NCBI RefSeq assembly: GCF_900699765.1
Contig: NZ_CAADHO010000006.1
Coordinates: 165,770 to 229,769 of the forward strand
Source of the DNA: Desulfoluna butyratoxydans
GTDB lineage: Bacteria > Desulfobacterota > Desulfobacteria > Desulfobacterales > Desulfolunaceae
Reading direction: 5' to 3'
DNA: 64,000 bases
The notes under the pieces are model-generated. The model worked only from the letters and a program-made list of their open reading frames with translations, had not been told where the DNA came from and made no database searches. Position numbers and translations under genes: made by a program. Positions 27,481 through 38,180 of the stretch are shown piece after piece (position 1 is the stretch's first letter; every line of letters starts with the position of its first letter).

Positions 27481-28181
27481 TTGACGGAGATGGACTCGGG
27501 GATCACGTCGATGCCGGTGGAGATCCGGACGAGGGCGCTTCCGTCGGTGTTCTCTTCCCTGGAGACCAGGATGTACTCAGCCATCTCGCTTGCCTCGTCG
27601 ATCCAGCGGCCGTAGAGCATGGCAGCGTGGTCAAGGGAGACGGTCTTGTCTCCGAAGCGGTCGAGGAAGAGGGTTTCGCTGAATTCGTTGGGATCCATGC
27701 GGCCCTCGCCGTCTCCCCAGGCCCGGTCGTAGAGGTTGCCCTTTTTGTCTTCAAAGGCGGGGAGCCCGATGTAGCCGTCTTCGTCCCCGATCCAGAAGGC
27801 CCATTCCTCTTCGGACTCGGGGTACACCTCGCCCAGGCAGGCAAAGAGGCGGCACTCTTCGATGCCGTCGCCTTCCACCATTTGGAGCATGGATTTGGCT
27901 TCGGGGTCATCGGTCGACTCCAGGTAGAACCGATGGGCCACAGACCCGTCCAGGTCGATGCGCCCGTAGCCAACCACCACGGACTCGGCCCCGGGTCGGG
28001 GCTGGGTGATGGCTTCGCCGTGGATCAGGAATGGCGTGGTGTCCAGCGCCAGGCTGCTGCCCAGGTGGATCTGGAGGGGCAACTGGGTGTCCACGGGCTC
28101 CTTATTCCCCTTGGTGAACGTCTCCTTTGCGGTGTCCATTTTTTTTCCGGCCACGGCCTTGAACAGGTTAAATACTCCCAA
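27474..28181 (-). CDS. DUF2491 family protein (YjfK-like)
   Basis: 235 residues. The sequence matches my recollection of DUF2491/E. coli YjfK: an N-terminal helix, LPLQIHLGSSLALDTTPFLIHGE, then beta-rich repeats with WAFWIGDEDGYIG and MLYGRWI, acidic overall. Function is unknown in the literature I know. The start is TTG at 28181 with AAGGAG six bases before; no ATG is suitable. It begins 20 bases after the stop of the TAXI gene, so the two are cotranscribed. The YjfJ-like gene follows. Confidence 0.72.
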   Translation of the reverse strand: MGVFNLFKAVAGKKMDTAKETFTKGNKEPVDTQLPLQIHLGSSLALDTTPFLIHGEAITQPRPGAESVVVGYGRIDLDGSVAHRFYLESTDDPEAKSMLQMVEGDGIEECRLFACLGEVYPESEEEWAFWIGDEDGYIGLPAFEDKKGNLYDRAWGDGEGRMDPNEFSETLFLDRFGDKTVSLDHAAMLYGRWIDEASEMAEYILVSREENTDGSALVRISTGIDVIPESISVKY

Positions 28182-28201
28182 AACAACTCCTTAAACGTAA
28201 A

Positions 28202-29974
28202 TTAGCGGTCCAACCCGTTGGTTCGCCTCTGGATTTCGGGCTTGCTCTCCATGATGGCAAAGGAGAGGGCGTCCATGGCTTCGGGGCCGTACTGCCGGGC
28301 CCAGTCCGTGCGGACCACGAGAACGGCGGAAACGGCGATGCTTTCGACGTCACTGCCCAGGATAAATCCTTTCTGGAGTCCCGGGTAGGTTTTGGACGGG
28401 ATGGTGACAAACTCGTAGATGCGGTTCCAGTTGCGGTCCCGGGCGTCGTTGAAGTCCCAGTCGTCCACCTGGACGAGGCGGATTTTTTTGGTCTCTTTGG
28501 CCACGGCTTCGGCCCTGGCCAGAAGGTCCGAGTTAAGGCCGGAGACAAACATCATGACGGCCCTGGGGTTGTTGATGACCTGCTGCAGGGCCTCGTCGTA
28601 GCTGGCGTGTTTAGTCCGGATCTTTCGGTAGCCTTTGTCCTGGAGGCAGAGGCCTTCCCAGGTCATGGCCGTACCGGAGCCCCGGGGGCCGATGTAGAGG
28701 ATGTGTTCTCCGTCGGGCTCAATGTCCTGAACGGTCTGGATCCCAGACTTCCGGTTGGCGATCATCTGCACCACCTCCGGGTAGAGGGCCACCTGCTCGG
28801 AGGCGGCAAGGGACATTTTGGGAAAGCTGCGCTGGAACACCTCAAAGGCGTCGGACTGGACAATGGCGGCGTCCACTTCCTTGGCAACCAGAAGGCGCAG
28901 GTTTTCCATGGAGCCTGCGGTGGTGCGCAGGTTCACGTCAACGGACGGGGCCGACTCCTTCAGCATGGTTCCGAAGGCCGTGTAGTTGCCGCCTGGTGAT
29001 GCGGTGGCCAAAGTGAGGGTGGGCCTGTCCACGCTCTTGCTGGCAAGGGCTTCGGCGGAGAGGGCCACTTCCGGGGGCATGCCCTCGGGCAGGTAGCCGG
29101 ATTGCCTGGGGGTGCCGTCCAGGGTGGCCACCCTGGCGTCGAGTTCGTTCAGCTTGGCCCGCAATTGAGCGTCGTCTTGGGCCATGCGATCGGCCTCCTG
29201 GCGCCACTGGCGGTAGCCGGGGTCGTCGGCGTGGTGGTAGGCCATGGCGTAGCTGTTCCGGCTTCCCAGGTTGTCCAGGACCATCCACCAGACCATGGCA
29301 TCCCACATGCCGAAGTGGGATCGGCTCCGGTAGGCGTAGCGCGGAGGCGTCCAGCCCCGCCCGCGGTAGTAGCTGTTTCGGCGCTGGTAATGGGTGCGAT
29401 AGTCAAAATCGCTGTATGTTTTTGTCTTTCGGTAGATGGGGTTTGATGCATAGGAGGAGGCCTTGACGGTCTCGCTCTTCTGTTTGAACTTACCCGTTTC
29501 CTTCTTGTAGGCCGAATAAGACGCTGCGGCCTTTTTTTTCTTCAGGGCCGTGGCGGTCTTTTTGTCAAAGGACGAGGTGCTGGTGAACTTCTTTTTCGGG
29601 GGCGTGGCCCCGGGCTTGCTGTAGCCGTTTGACGAGCTTTTTTTCTGGGCCGCCACCGATTGCTTCGGCTGGGTGCTTCCCGGTTTGGTGTAGCCGGACG
29701 ATTTCTGGCTCGTTTGTTTGGTTTTCTGCTTTCCGTATATGCCGCCGCCGTCCCGCTGGCCCCATACTTTTTTGCTGGGGCTGGACGATTTGGACCAGCT
29801 CTTGGAACTCTTCGAAAAGGAGGAGGAGTGGCTGGAATGGCTGGAGCGGCTTGACCGGCTGGAGCGACTGGATCGCCTGGCGTCGGCATCGCTTACGGAA
29901 AACGAGACCACCAGCAGGGTAAGCAGGAAGAGGGTGAAGCGGGAGAGGAATCGTGGTGTCATTCGAAGCGTCAT
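28202..29974 (-). CDS. Exported Ser/Arg/Lys-rich protein with C-terminal TAXI solute-binding domain
   Basis: 590 residues. The signal peptide ends near SVSDADA (about 32). Residues ~33-200 are low complexity: SSRSSRSSRSSHSS, then repeated GYTKPGSTQPK and GYSKPGATPPK, then a Lys/Tyr-rich stretch. Around 220-240 is WDAMVWWMVLDN. Residues ~310-590 are a TAXI-type periplasmic binding domain (LTLATASPGGNYTAFGTML, AIVQSDAFEVF, ILYIGPRGSGTAMTWEGL). TAXI proteins normally feed TRAP transporters, but no permease is near. This fused architecture next to yjfK and yjfJ homologues is unusual. AAGGG precedes ATG 29974. Confidence 0.75.
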   Translation of the reverse strand: MTLRMTPRFLSRFTLFLLTLLVVSFSVSDADARRSSRSSRSSRSSHSSHSSSFSKSSKSWSKSSSPSKKVWGQRDGGGIYGKQKTKQTSQKSSGYTKPGSTQPKQSVAAQKKSSSNGYSKPGATPPKKKFTSTSSFDKKTATALKKKKAAASYSAYKKETGKFKQKSETVKASSYASNPIYRKTKTYSDFDYRTHYQRRNSYYRGRGWTPPRYAYRSRSHFGMWDAMVWWMVLDNLGSRNSYAMAYHHADDPGYRQWRQEADRMAQDDAQLRAKLNELDARVATLDGTPRQSGYLPEGMPPEVALSAEALASKSVDRPTLTLATASPGGNYTAFGTMLKESAPSVDVNLRTTAGSMENLRLLVAKEVDAAIVQSDAFEVFQRSFPKMSLAASEQVALYPEVVQMIANRKSGIQTVQDIEPDGEHILYIGPRGSGTAMTWEGLCLQDKGYRKIRTKHASYDEALQQVINNPRAVMMFVSGLNSDLLARAEAVAKETKKIRLVQVDDWDFNDARDRNWNRIYEFVTIPSKTYPGLQKGFILGSDVESIAVSAVLVVRTDWARQYGPEAMDALSFAIMESKPEIQRRTNGLDR

Positions 29975-30199
29975 GGCGGCCCTTGGGTTCGGTGTTATGT
30001 CATTGAACTCAGCGTGTCGGGCCCGAAGAAGGAAAACCTTGCAAGGGGAAGCATCACTGAACGAGTAAATCTATGCAGGGTTTGACGTGTTGTCAATGTT
30101 TGAAGGTAGATCTTTTTCTACTTGCAGGTGCTTCGAGTAAGTTGATTTTGGTCACCTTTGCCGTGGTGTTGGGATGTTGGAACGACGGGGGGAGAAATA

Positions 30200-30229
30200 C
30201 CGGCAACGGAGCCATGGCCCCGTTGCCGG
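30200..30229 (-). terminator. Hairpin after the RND gene
   Basis: Perfect 10-base stem CCGGCAACGG/CCGTTGCCGG around AGCCATGGCC, which itself can pair. It lies 25 bases past the stop of the RND gene, but the following T content is weak. Confidence 0.5.
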
Positions 30230-30254
30230 AAGATAAGGTGTGTGCCTCTTTTCC

Positions 30255-32774
30255 TCAAGAGGCGGATGCTTCCTTTCCGAAGGGCTGAAGGATGAGGATC
30301 AGCCTGGGCAAAAGGGTCAGGGCCGAGATCAGGGCGATGGCCATGGCCAGGCCCGTGAGCAGCCCGAAGAGGATGCTCGGGATGAAGTTGGAGAGGACCA
30401 GGATGGAGAACCCCGAGATGATGGTGATGGAGGTAAAGTACATGGCGTGGCCGATGGAGCCGTGGCAGCGGTGCATGGTGGCCATGTAGTCCCCGTCCTT
30501 TTCCAGCTCCGACTTGAACCGGTGGATGTAGTGGATGGTGTCGTCCACGGCGATGCCCACGCTGATGGCCGCGATGGTGATGGTCATCATGTCCAGGGGG
30601 ATGCCCAGCCAGCCCATGAGCCCCAACACCACGCCGATGGAGAGGATATTGGGGAGAAGGGCGATGAGGGCGATGACCGGAGAGCGGAACAGAAGGAGGA
30701 ACATCCCGGCCAGGGCCGCCAGCACGATGCCCAGGGTAAGGATCTGGGAGGAGAAGAGGCTCTGGAGCATGTTGTTGTAGAGCACCAGCATGCCGTTGAG
30801 CTTGACCTTGTCCGGGGCCAGCCCCACCTCATGGATGAGCCCTGCGTTGACCTGTTTCAGGAACTCATCCCGGCGCAGCTCCGGCGCCGAGTCCTTGATG
30901 CGGATGGACAGATGGGCTTCGTTGTGCTCCACCGAGACGTAGGGCTTTAAAAGGAGCTCCCGGTACTGCTCGGGAATCTCGCTGTAGAGAAGGGCCAGGG
31001 CAAAGTTGTCCAGGGGCTTTCCGTCATTGAGTTTTTCCGCGATGCGGGTAAGGGAGGCCAGGGAGAGAATCTTCCCGGTCTCGGGCAGGGCATCGAGGTA
31101 GGTGTGGACCTTGTCCACCAGGGCCACCTTGTCCTGGGTAAACCAGTATTTGTCTCCGGTTTCGATCTCCTCAAACTCTTCGAAATCGGCAAAGTCCCCG
31201 TTGGCCTCTTCGTCTTCAACTGCCTCGGAGGCCTCTTCCGGGGCCTGCTCGGCCTCGTCAAAGGTGATGACCACGTCCAGGGGAGTGGTGCCGCCCAGGT
31301 GGTCGTCGATGAGCTTCATGCCCTGGTAGATCTCCGTGGATTTTTTGAAGTAGTCGATGAAGCTGTTTTCCACCTCCAGGCGCATCATGCCGGTGAGGCA
31401 GAAGAGGAGGGCCAGGACTGAGGCCGTGAGGATGCCGCGACCGTGCCGCTCGGTGAAGCCGCCGAGGATCTCGGGCAACGGGAATCGCAGGGTGAGGCGC
31501 TTTGGGGGGCGTCCCTTGGGAATGAGCACCAGCAGGGCGGGCAAGAGGATGAAGGTGACGCATAGCGAGACCAGGATCCCTGCGCTCATCATCCAGCCGA
31601 AGGTGATGACGGGCAGGATATCGCTGGAGATAAGCGAGCCGAAACCTGCGATGGTGGTGAGGGTTGCAAAAAGGCAGGGGGTGGCCATGAGGGCCGCGGC
31701 CCGGGCCGTAAGATCCATCTGGCTCCACTGGGGGTTGGCTTTGTGGAGCTCTCTGTGGCGCACGATGAGGTGGATGGCAATGGCCATGGTGATGATGAGC
31801 TGCAGGGAGATGAAGTTCGATGAGATGACGGTCACCTCCCAGCCCATGAAGCCCAGGATGCCCGACATGTGGATCACCGAGACAAAGCAGCAGAGCATGG
31901 GCAGGATCACCCAGCGGACCTGGCCGAAGATGAGGCCCAGGGTGACCACGAGAAAAAGGGCCATGCCCCCGCCGAAGAGACGGATGTCGTTTTTGATGAA
32001 GGTGATGAGGTCGTCGGCGATCATGGAGACCCCGCCGAGGAAGAGGTCGGCCTTGTCCCGGTGGGTGTCCATGATGGCACGAATGGCGGCGATGTCGTCG
32101 TGACGGAGGCTCCGCGCCTCTTCCCTGTACTGCCAGAAGGTGGTCTCGGCCTGTTTGAGGGCCGATTTCTCCTCTCGGGTGAGGGCTCGCTCCCGGGCGA
32201 TGTTTTTCAGGGCGTCGCGTTTGCCCAGGAGTTCCATGTAGGTGTGGTCGTACTTGAGGTTGATGATCACCGAGGTGATGGTGCCGTCGGGGCTGACAAG
32301 AAGATCCCTGTAAACGGGGCTTTGGAGGATCTCATCCCGGGCCATGGCCTGGTCGGTCTCAGGGGAGGTGAGGGTCCGTATGTTGGCGGCCAGCTCCTTG
32401 ACGGGCAGGGGAGGGCTTTCCAGCAGGGGCACGTCCAGGAGGGTGAGGACCGACTCCACCAGGCTTACCTCGGCGAGTTCTGCCTTGAGGGTGTTAAGGT
32501 CCTCGTAAACCTCCTCGGAGAAGAGGTCCCCTTTGGGCTTGTAAGCGATGATGAGGTAGTCCTGCTGCCCGAAGCGCTCGCTGATCTGGCGAAAGTAGTT
32601 CAGGTCTTCGTCGTTGTCCAGCACCAGGGTTTCGGCCGAGGCGTCCAGCCGGAAATCCTTCATCTCATAAGCGAAAAAGAGGGTGAGGGCAGCAAGCAAC
32701 ACCAGGGTGAGGATGGGGTATTTCAAGATGGTGTTGCGGTACGTACGTTCGATGAGGTGGTTGAATCGCTCCAT
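30255..32774 (-). CDS. RND superfamily exporter, MMPL/HpnN-like
   Basis: 839 residues. Two repeats each carry one membrane helix, a periplasmic loop and a block of five or six helices (about 20-40, 255-400, 445-465, 690-830). The second block has the conserved ISVGIAVDDTIHYIHRF. An acidic insert (about 530-560: EEASEAVEDEEANGDFADFE) lies in the second loop. Together with the adjacent MlaC-type protein it resembles HpnN-HpnM or other lipid-moving pairs. The cargo (hopanoid, phospholipid or other) is inferred only. Confidence 0.83.
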   Translation of the reverse strand: MERFNHLIERTYRNTILKYPILTLVLLAALTLFFAYEMKDFRLDASAETLVLDNDEDLNYFRQISERFGQQDYLIIAYKPKGDLFSEEVYEDLNTLKAELAEVSLVESVLTLLDVPLLESPPLPVKELAANIRTLTSPETDQAMARDEILQSPVYRDLLVSPDGTITSVIINLKYDHTYMELLGKRDALKNIARERALTREEKSALKQAETTFWQYREEARSLRHDDIAAIRAIMDTHRDKADLFLGGVSMIADDLITFIKNDIRLFGGGMALFLVVTLGLIFGQVRWVILPMLCCFVSVIHMSGILGFMGWEVTVISSNFISLQLIITMAIAIHLIVRHRELHKANPQWSQMDLTARAAALMATPCLFATLTTIAGFGSLISSDILPVITFGWMMSAGILVSLCVTFILLPALLVLIPKGRPPKRLTLRFPLPEILGGFTERHGRGILTASVLALLFCLTGMMRLEVENSFIDYFKKSTEIYQGMKLIDDHLGGTTPLDVVITFDEAEQAPEEASEAVEDEEANGDFADFEEFEEIETGDKYWFTQDKVALVDKVHTYLDALPETGKILSLASLTRIAEKLNDGKPLDNFALALLYSEIPEQYRELLLKPYVSVEHNEAHLSIRIKDSAPELRRDEFLKQVNAGLIHEVGLAPDKVKLNGMLVLYNNMLQSLFSSQILTLGIVLAALAGMFLLLFRSPVIALIALLPNILSIGVVLGLMGWLGIPLDMMTITIAAISVGIAVDDTIHYIHRFKSELEKDGDYMATMHRCHGSIGHAMYFTSITIISGFSILVLSNFIPSILFGLLTGLAMAIALISALTLLPRLILILQPFGKEASAS

Positions 32775-32827
32775 GGGGATCGGGCCTTTTCAAGGTGTCT
32801 GTGGGGGAAGGCAGCATCGGGCAAAGG

Positions 32828-32859
32828 CGCGCCGAAGGATCCGTGAATCCGACGGCGCG
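32828..32859 (-). other. Hairpin between mlaC and the RND gene
   Basis: CGCGCCG and CGGCGCG arms with an inner GGAT/ATCC pairing. It may act as an attenuator or RNA-stability element between two genes of one operon. Confidence 0.4.
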
Positions 32860-32868
32860 TGTCTGGTA

Positions 32869-33456
32869 TCAGACCTTGATGTGGTTGAGCTTGGTGATGA
32901 GCTCGTCAAAGCCTTCTTCGTTGAGGACCTGGTTGAACTGGCTCTGGTAGGTCTTGACGATGCTGACCCCCTGGAGCTCGATGTCGTAGATCTTCCAGCC
33001 CGCCTTGGATTTATAAAATTTGTAGTTCATGGCGTAGCGGTTTTCCTTGGAGATGAGCTCCGTGGGGATGACCACCTTTTTGCTGTTGGCCTTTTGTACG
33101 GGAAGGATGACGATCTCTTCATCGGTGTACAGGGAGAGCTTATCCGAATAGGAGCTCTTCATCACCTCCGTGAAGGTGTGGATAAAGGTTTTTCGCTGCT
33201 CCTTGGTGAGCCCGGACCAGTTTTTCTTGCCCAGGGTGAGTTTGCCCATGAGGGAAAAATCGAAGATGGGGGAGACATTCTCCACGATGAGGGCTTTTTT
33301 CTTTTCAAGCTGGATATCGTTTCTCTTCAGGGTAAAGAAGATAAAATCGAGTTTCCCTTTCAGCAGGGCTTCCACGGTGTCCGTTCCCACGGCACCGGCG
33401 GTCTGCACCAGGAGCAGGAAAAGGACGAGGGTGGTCATCACTGTTTTTTTTATCAT
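32869..33456 (-). CDS. MlaC/Ttg2D-family periplasmic lipid-binding protein
   Basis: 195 residues with a clear signal peptide (MIKKTVMTTLVLFLLLVQTAGA). The family core shows SLMGKLTLGKKNWSGLTKEQRKTFIHTFTEVMKSSYSDKL near 65-105 and the YKFYKSKAGWKIYDIELQGVSIV segment near 150. Members (MlaC, HpnM) carry lipids between membranes. It is upstream of the RND gene in the same direction, 94 bases apart. GGAGG precedes ATG 33456. Confidence 0.88.
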   Translation of the reverse strand: MIKKTVMTTLVLFLLLVQTAGAVGTDTVEALLKGKLDFIFFTLKRNDIQLEKKKALIVENVSPIFDFSLMGKLTLGKKNWSGLTKEQRKTFIHTFTEVMKSSYSDKLSLYTDEEIVILPVQKANSKKVVIPTELISKENRYAMNYKFYKSKAGWKIYDIELQGVSIVKTYQSQFNQVLNEEGFDELITKLNHIKV

Positions 33457-34954
<1,498 letters not shown>

Positions 34955-34981
34955 GCAAGGGAAGCCACGTCAATCAAAAAA

Positions 34982-35134
34982 GCCTCCGGCGGCCCTGTTG
35001 GGGGCCAAGCGTTTAAAAAAATGACACCAGGCCTTAAGCCATCCTTTCCGGGCCCCGCCGACATCGTGTCGATCTGTTTGGCATGAGAAACGGTTTTTGC
35101 GGTGCTTTTTTCAAGAAAGCGACCCACCGGAGGC
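34982..35134. repeat. Bracketed intergenic composite, E module
   Basis: Opens after AAAAAA with GCCTCCGGCGG (34982) and ends CCACCGGAGGC (35124-35134). It resembles 5800-5955 at both ends, including TTTTTTCAAGAAAGCGACC near the right. It is most of the 359-base gap before the antiporter gene; no gene was found there. Confidence 0.72.
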
Positions 35135-35313
35135 GCAACTGAATAGTTGCGAAAAGGGATGGATTCGCCCTGTGGCGTGTGGTATTTTTTTTGAAGGTGA
35201 CGCTTGTTCACGGCGCTGTTCGGTTGTGTCCCGTGCCCGGGAAACCCGGTGTGTCTCTCCCGCCTCTCCCAGGCAATCCCATGGAAAAACACTCATGAAC
35301 GACAGGGGTGGTG

Positions 35314-37113
35314 ATGTCCCACGACGCATTCCAGACGATTTCTCTTTCCATCGCCTTGGGGGTCTTTTCGTACATTATCTCAAGGGCGTACAAAATTCCC
35401 GCCATTGTGTTCTATCTGGTCTGCGGCTTTGTCTTCGGCCCGGCCGGGCTCAACCTGATCCGCACGGAGGCGGCCATCGGCGGGGGCATCGCCCCCATGG
35501 TGGAGATCGCCGTTGCCATCATTCTCTTTGAAGGCGGGCTCTCCCTTTCCATCCAGGGGTTTCGCATGGAGAAGAAGGCCATCAGGCGCCTTCTGTTTAT
35601 CACCATTCCCGTCACCGGAGGGGCTGCAGCCTTTCTCTGCCACTACCTCACGGGCATTCCCTGGCTTTTTGCCATTTTTTTCGGCGCCCTTATCGTGGTG
35701 ACAGGTCCCACGGTCATCGGGTCCATTCTCAAGAGCGTGGCCCTGAACCAGCGGCTGGAGACGCTGTTGAACTGGGAGTCCCTCTGGGGGGACGTCATCG
35801 GGGTCATGGTGAGTGCCCTGGCCCTGGAGCTGATCCTCGTCTCCAAGGGCGGGGTGATCACCGCCGGGGTTTTTTCCCATCTGCTTCTGGGAACCTTTGC
35901 CGGAAGCCTTGTGGGCCTTGCGGGGGGCGTGCTGCTCAAGCACATTGTGGCATGGCTGGAAAAGTTGAAAGACCCCACCTTGTCGGGCATCGCCTCCTTT
36001 GGCGGGGCCGTGGCCCTTTTTTTTCTCTCCGGTGAGCTGGTGGAGTCCTCCGGGCCCCTGGCCGTTGTGGTTGCCGGCATGTACCTCTCTTTGAAGTGCG
36101 GTGACGCGGTGGTGGGGATCCGCCATTTCAAGGACCAGATCGCCAGCCTCTTTATCAGCACCATGTTTGTGATGCTCTCCGCCTTTGTCAACCCACTGGA
36201 GCTGCTGCACCTCTGGCCCACCATGCTGGCCGTGGCCATTATCCTGGGGGCCGTGGTGCGGCCCCTGGCCGTACACCTGGCCATGGCCGGGTCGGATGTG
36301 ACCCTTCGGGAACGCTGGTACATGGGCATCATCGGGCCCAGGGGCATCGTGGCGGTGGCCACGGCCTCCTATGCGGCCTTTGAGCTCCCCGGCTTTCCTT
36401 ACGAGATGGAGGTGATTCTTAACCAGACCATGGCCATCATCTTTTTTTCCGGTGTGGTGGCCACGGTGCTGTGCCGCCCCCTGGCTTCCCTTCTGAAGGT
36501 CAGGGTTCCCCATGCCCAGACCGGTATCCTCCTGGTGGGTTCAAACCCCATGAGCCGGGAGTTTGCCCGGCTTCTTTCCTTCCACGTGCCCGTGGCATTC
36601 CTTGAGACGCGGCGGGATGCCTGTTCTCTGGCTACGGATCAGGGGTTTCAGACCGTGTGCGCGGATATGCTCAGTGCCGATGTGTATGAGGAGGCGTCAC
36701 GGGAGGGATACGACCGGCTGGTGGCCCTGACGCGGAACAACGCCCTGAACGAGCTGGTGGCCTTGCGCGCGGCCTCTCACATGTCCCCGGGGCGGGTGTA
36801 CCGGGGGGTGGCCCGCAGGGCTGAAGAGACTCTTCTCACCGGCAAGGACAACGTGGCCCATGTGGCCTTTTCCGACGGGTTTTTTATCATTGAGGCGGTG
36901 AGGCGCATGGAGAAGGGCCAGGCCTTTCTCACGGAGAAGGAGGTGGAGGAGCTCAGGGAAGGGGACATCCCCCTGGCCCGGGTCAACGGCGACGGAAAGG
37001 GCGTGTTGATCATGCGTCCGGGGGTGGAGCCTTCCGGCAGGCTGATCTGCTACAGCCGGAAGGAGAAAACAGCGGGGCGTGCCCGTCGCAACACCACAGA
37101 GGCACCGGTTTAA
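35314..37113 (+). CDS. CPA1-type cation/proton antiporter with TrkA-like C-terminus
   Basis: 599 residues from ATG 35314; GTG codons at 35308 and 35311 are also in frame. About 12 membrane helices lie in residues 1-400, including VEIAVAIILFEGGLSLS near 70 and VVTGPTVIGSIL near 130, both typical of NhaP/CPA1 exchangers. From ~405 a TrkA-N-like Rossmann domain begins (TGILLVGSNPMSREFARLL), followed by a TrkA-C-like segment ending near 585. Such proteins exchange Na+ or K+ for H+ and are gated by nucleotides. Ion specificity is inferred. Confidence 0.87.
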   Translation: MSHDAFQTISLSIALGVFSYIISRAYKIPAIVFYLVCGFVFGPAGLNLIRTEAAIGGGIAPMVEIAVAIILFEGGLSLSIQGFRMEKKAIRRLLFITIPVTGGAAAFLCHYLTGIPWLFAIFFGALIVVTGPTVIGSILKSVALNQRLETLLNWESLWGDVIGVMVSALALELILVSKGGVITAGVFSHLLLGTFAGSLVGLAGGVLLKHIVAWLEKLKDPTLSGIASFGGAVALFFLSGELVESSGPLAVVVAGMYLSLKCGDAVVGIRHFKDQIASLFISTMFVMLSAFVNPLELLHLWPTMLAVAIILGAVVRPLAVHLAMAGSDVTLRERWYMGIIGPRGIVAVATASYAAFELPGFPYEMEVILNQTMAIIFFSGVVATVLCRPLASLLKVRVPHAQTGILLVGSNPMSREFARLLSFHVPVAFLETRRDACSLATDQGFQTVCADMLSADVYEEASREGYDRLVALTRNNALNELVALRAASHMSPGRVYRGVARRAEETLLTGKDNVAHVAFSDGFFIIEAVRRMEKGQAFLTEKEVEELREGDIPLARVNGDGKGVLIMRPGVEPSGRLICYSRKEKTAGRARRNTTEAPV

Positions 37114-37133
37114 CCGTCTGGACCTTACCGGCA

Positions 37134-37210
37134 AGCCGGTTTGCCCCTCAATTCACGGGCAACGCCCAAGGGCAATGAGCTTTCGACGTGGCTCACCTCG
37201 CGCCGGAGGC
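37134..37210 (-). repeat. Degenerate inverted A module
   Basis: Ends GCGCCGGAGGC (37200-37210), with GTGGCTCACCTCGC before it and a degraded outer stem. It lies between the antiporter gene and the DegV gene. Confidence 0.55.
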
Positions 37211-37268
37211 ACGCTTTTGAGACGGACATTAACCATAGAATACCCGAAACAAAGGACGCAGGAGCCCC

Positions 37269-38129
37269 ATGGGACAGAGAATAGCCATCGTCACGGATTC
37301 CACCGCGGACTTTCCGGCCGGGGTGGCTGAAAAACTGGGGATACGGTGCGTGCCCGTGCATGTTGTGGTGGACGGGGTGGACCATTTGGACGGGGTCACC
37401 ATCACCCCCTCCGAGCTGCTGGTGCATATGAAGCAGGGGGCCGAGGTCGTCACCCGTGCCGCGGCACCTGCCGCGTATGCGGACCTCTACGATTCGCTCC
37501 TGGCCCGATATGACCGGGTGATCTCCTTTCATCTCTCGGCCAGGCTTTCGGATTGCCGGGAATCCGCGGGCAACGCCCTGACGCTCCTTGATCCGGCCGA
37601 TGCCGAACGCGTGACGGTGGTCGATACCTGCTCGGTAAGCATCGGCCAGGCCATGTACACCCTGATGGCTGTTCGGTACCTGAAAAAATACGGGCGCATG
37701 GAGGGGATGAGGGAGGCATTGGGAACGGCCTTTGCCTCGGGGGTGATCCAGGTTGTCGTGGACGATCTGTCCTGGCTCAGACGGGGGAAAAAGCTGGGGG
37801 GGCTTTCGGCGGTGCTGGGTGGCATGCTGGATATCAAACCCATCCTGGAAATGCGGGACGGAGGGCTGGCCCTGGTCTGCAAGGTCCGGGGCATGACCCG
37901 GACCCTGGACGAGATGGTCGCCTGTGCCGCCCGCCTGCGGGGCGAAGGGCCCCTGGAGGTGTGGGTGTGCCATTGCGATGCCGAGGCAAGCGCCTTTTAC
38001 CTGCGGAACAGGCTGGCCGATGCCCTGGGAAAGGAGGTGCACACCATCCACGTGGTGGAGGCCGGAGCAGCCATCTCCGTCAACGTCGGCCCCGGTGCCT
38101 GTTGCTGGGGCATGGTGCCCCTGGGCTGA
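37269..38129 (+). CDS. DegV family fatty-acid-binding protein
   Basis: 286 residues. Starts IAIVTDSTADFPAGVAEKLGIRCVPVHV, the DegV signature, with the TITPSELLVHM strand near 42-52, SARLSD..ESAGNAL near 92-105, and DDLSWLRRGKKLGGLSAVLGGMLDIKPIL near 165-195. Family members (FakB) hold fatty acids for phosphorylation by FakA. No fakA is seen nearby, so the role is inferred. AGGAG precedes ATG 37269. It converges with the TAXI lipoprotein gene. Confidence 0.9.
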   Translation: MGQRIAIVTDSTADFPAGVAEKLGIRCVPVHVVVDGVDHLDGVTITPSELLVHMKQGAEVVTRAAAPAAYADLYDSLLARYDRVISFHLSARLSDCRESAGNALTLLDPADAERVTVVDTCSVSIGQAMYTLMAVRYLKKYGRMEGMREALGTAFASGVIQVVVDDLSWLRRGKKLGGLSAVLGGMLDIKPILEMRDGGLALVCKVRGMTRTLDEMVACAARLRGEGPLEVWVCHCDAEASAFYLRNRLADALGKEVHTIHVVEAGAAISVNVGPGACCWGMVPLG

Positions 38130-38180
38130 GCAGGGTCGGGTGTCCCGTGGGAAAAAAGTCTGGCCAATGGCCAAGGTGCG

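Noticed and set aside
30073..30288. 71-residue frame with a Cys-rich start
   Set aside because: It has no ribosome site and runs through the terminator hairpin at 30200-30229.
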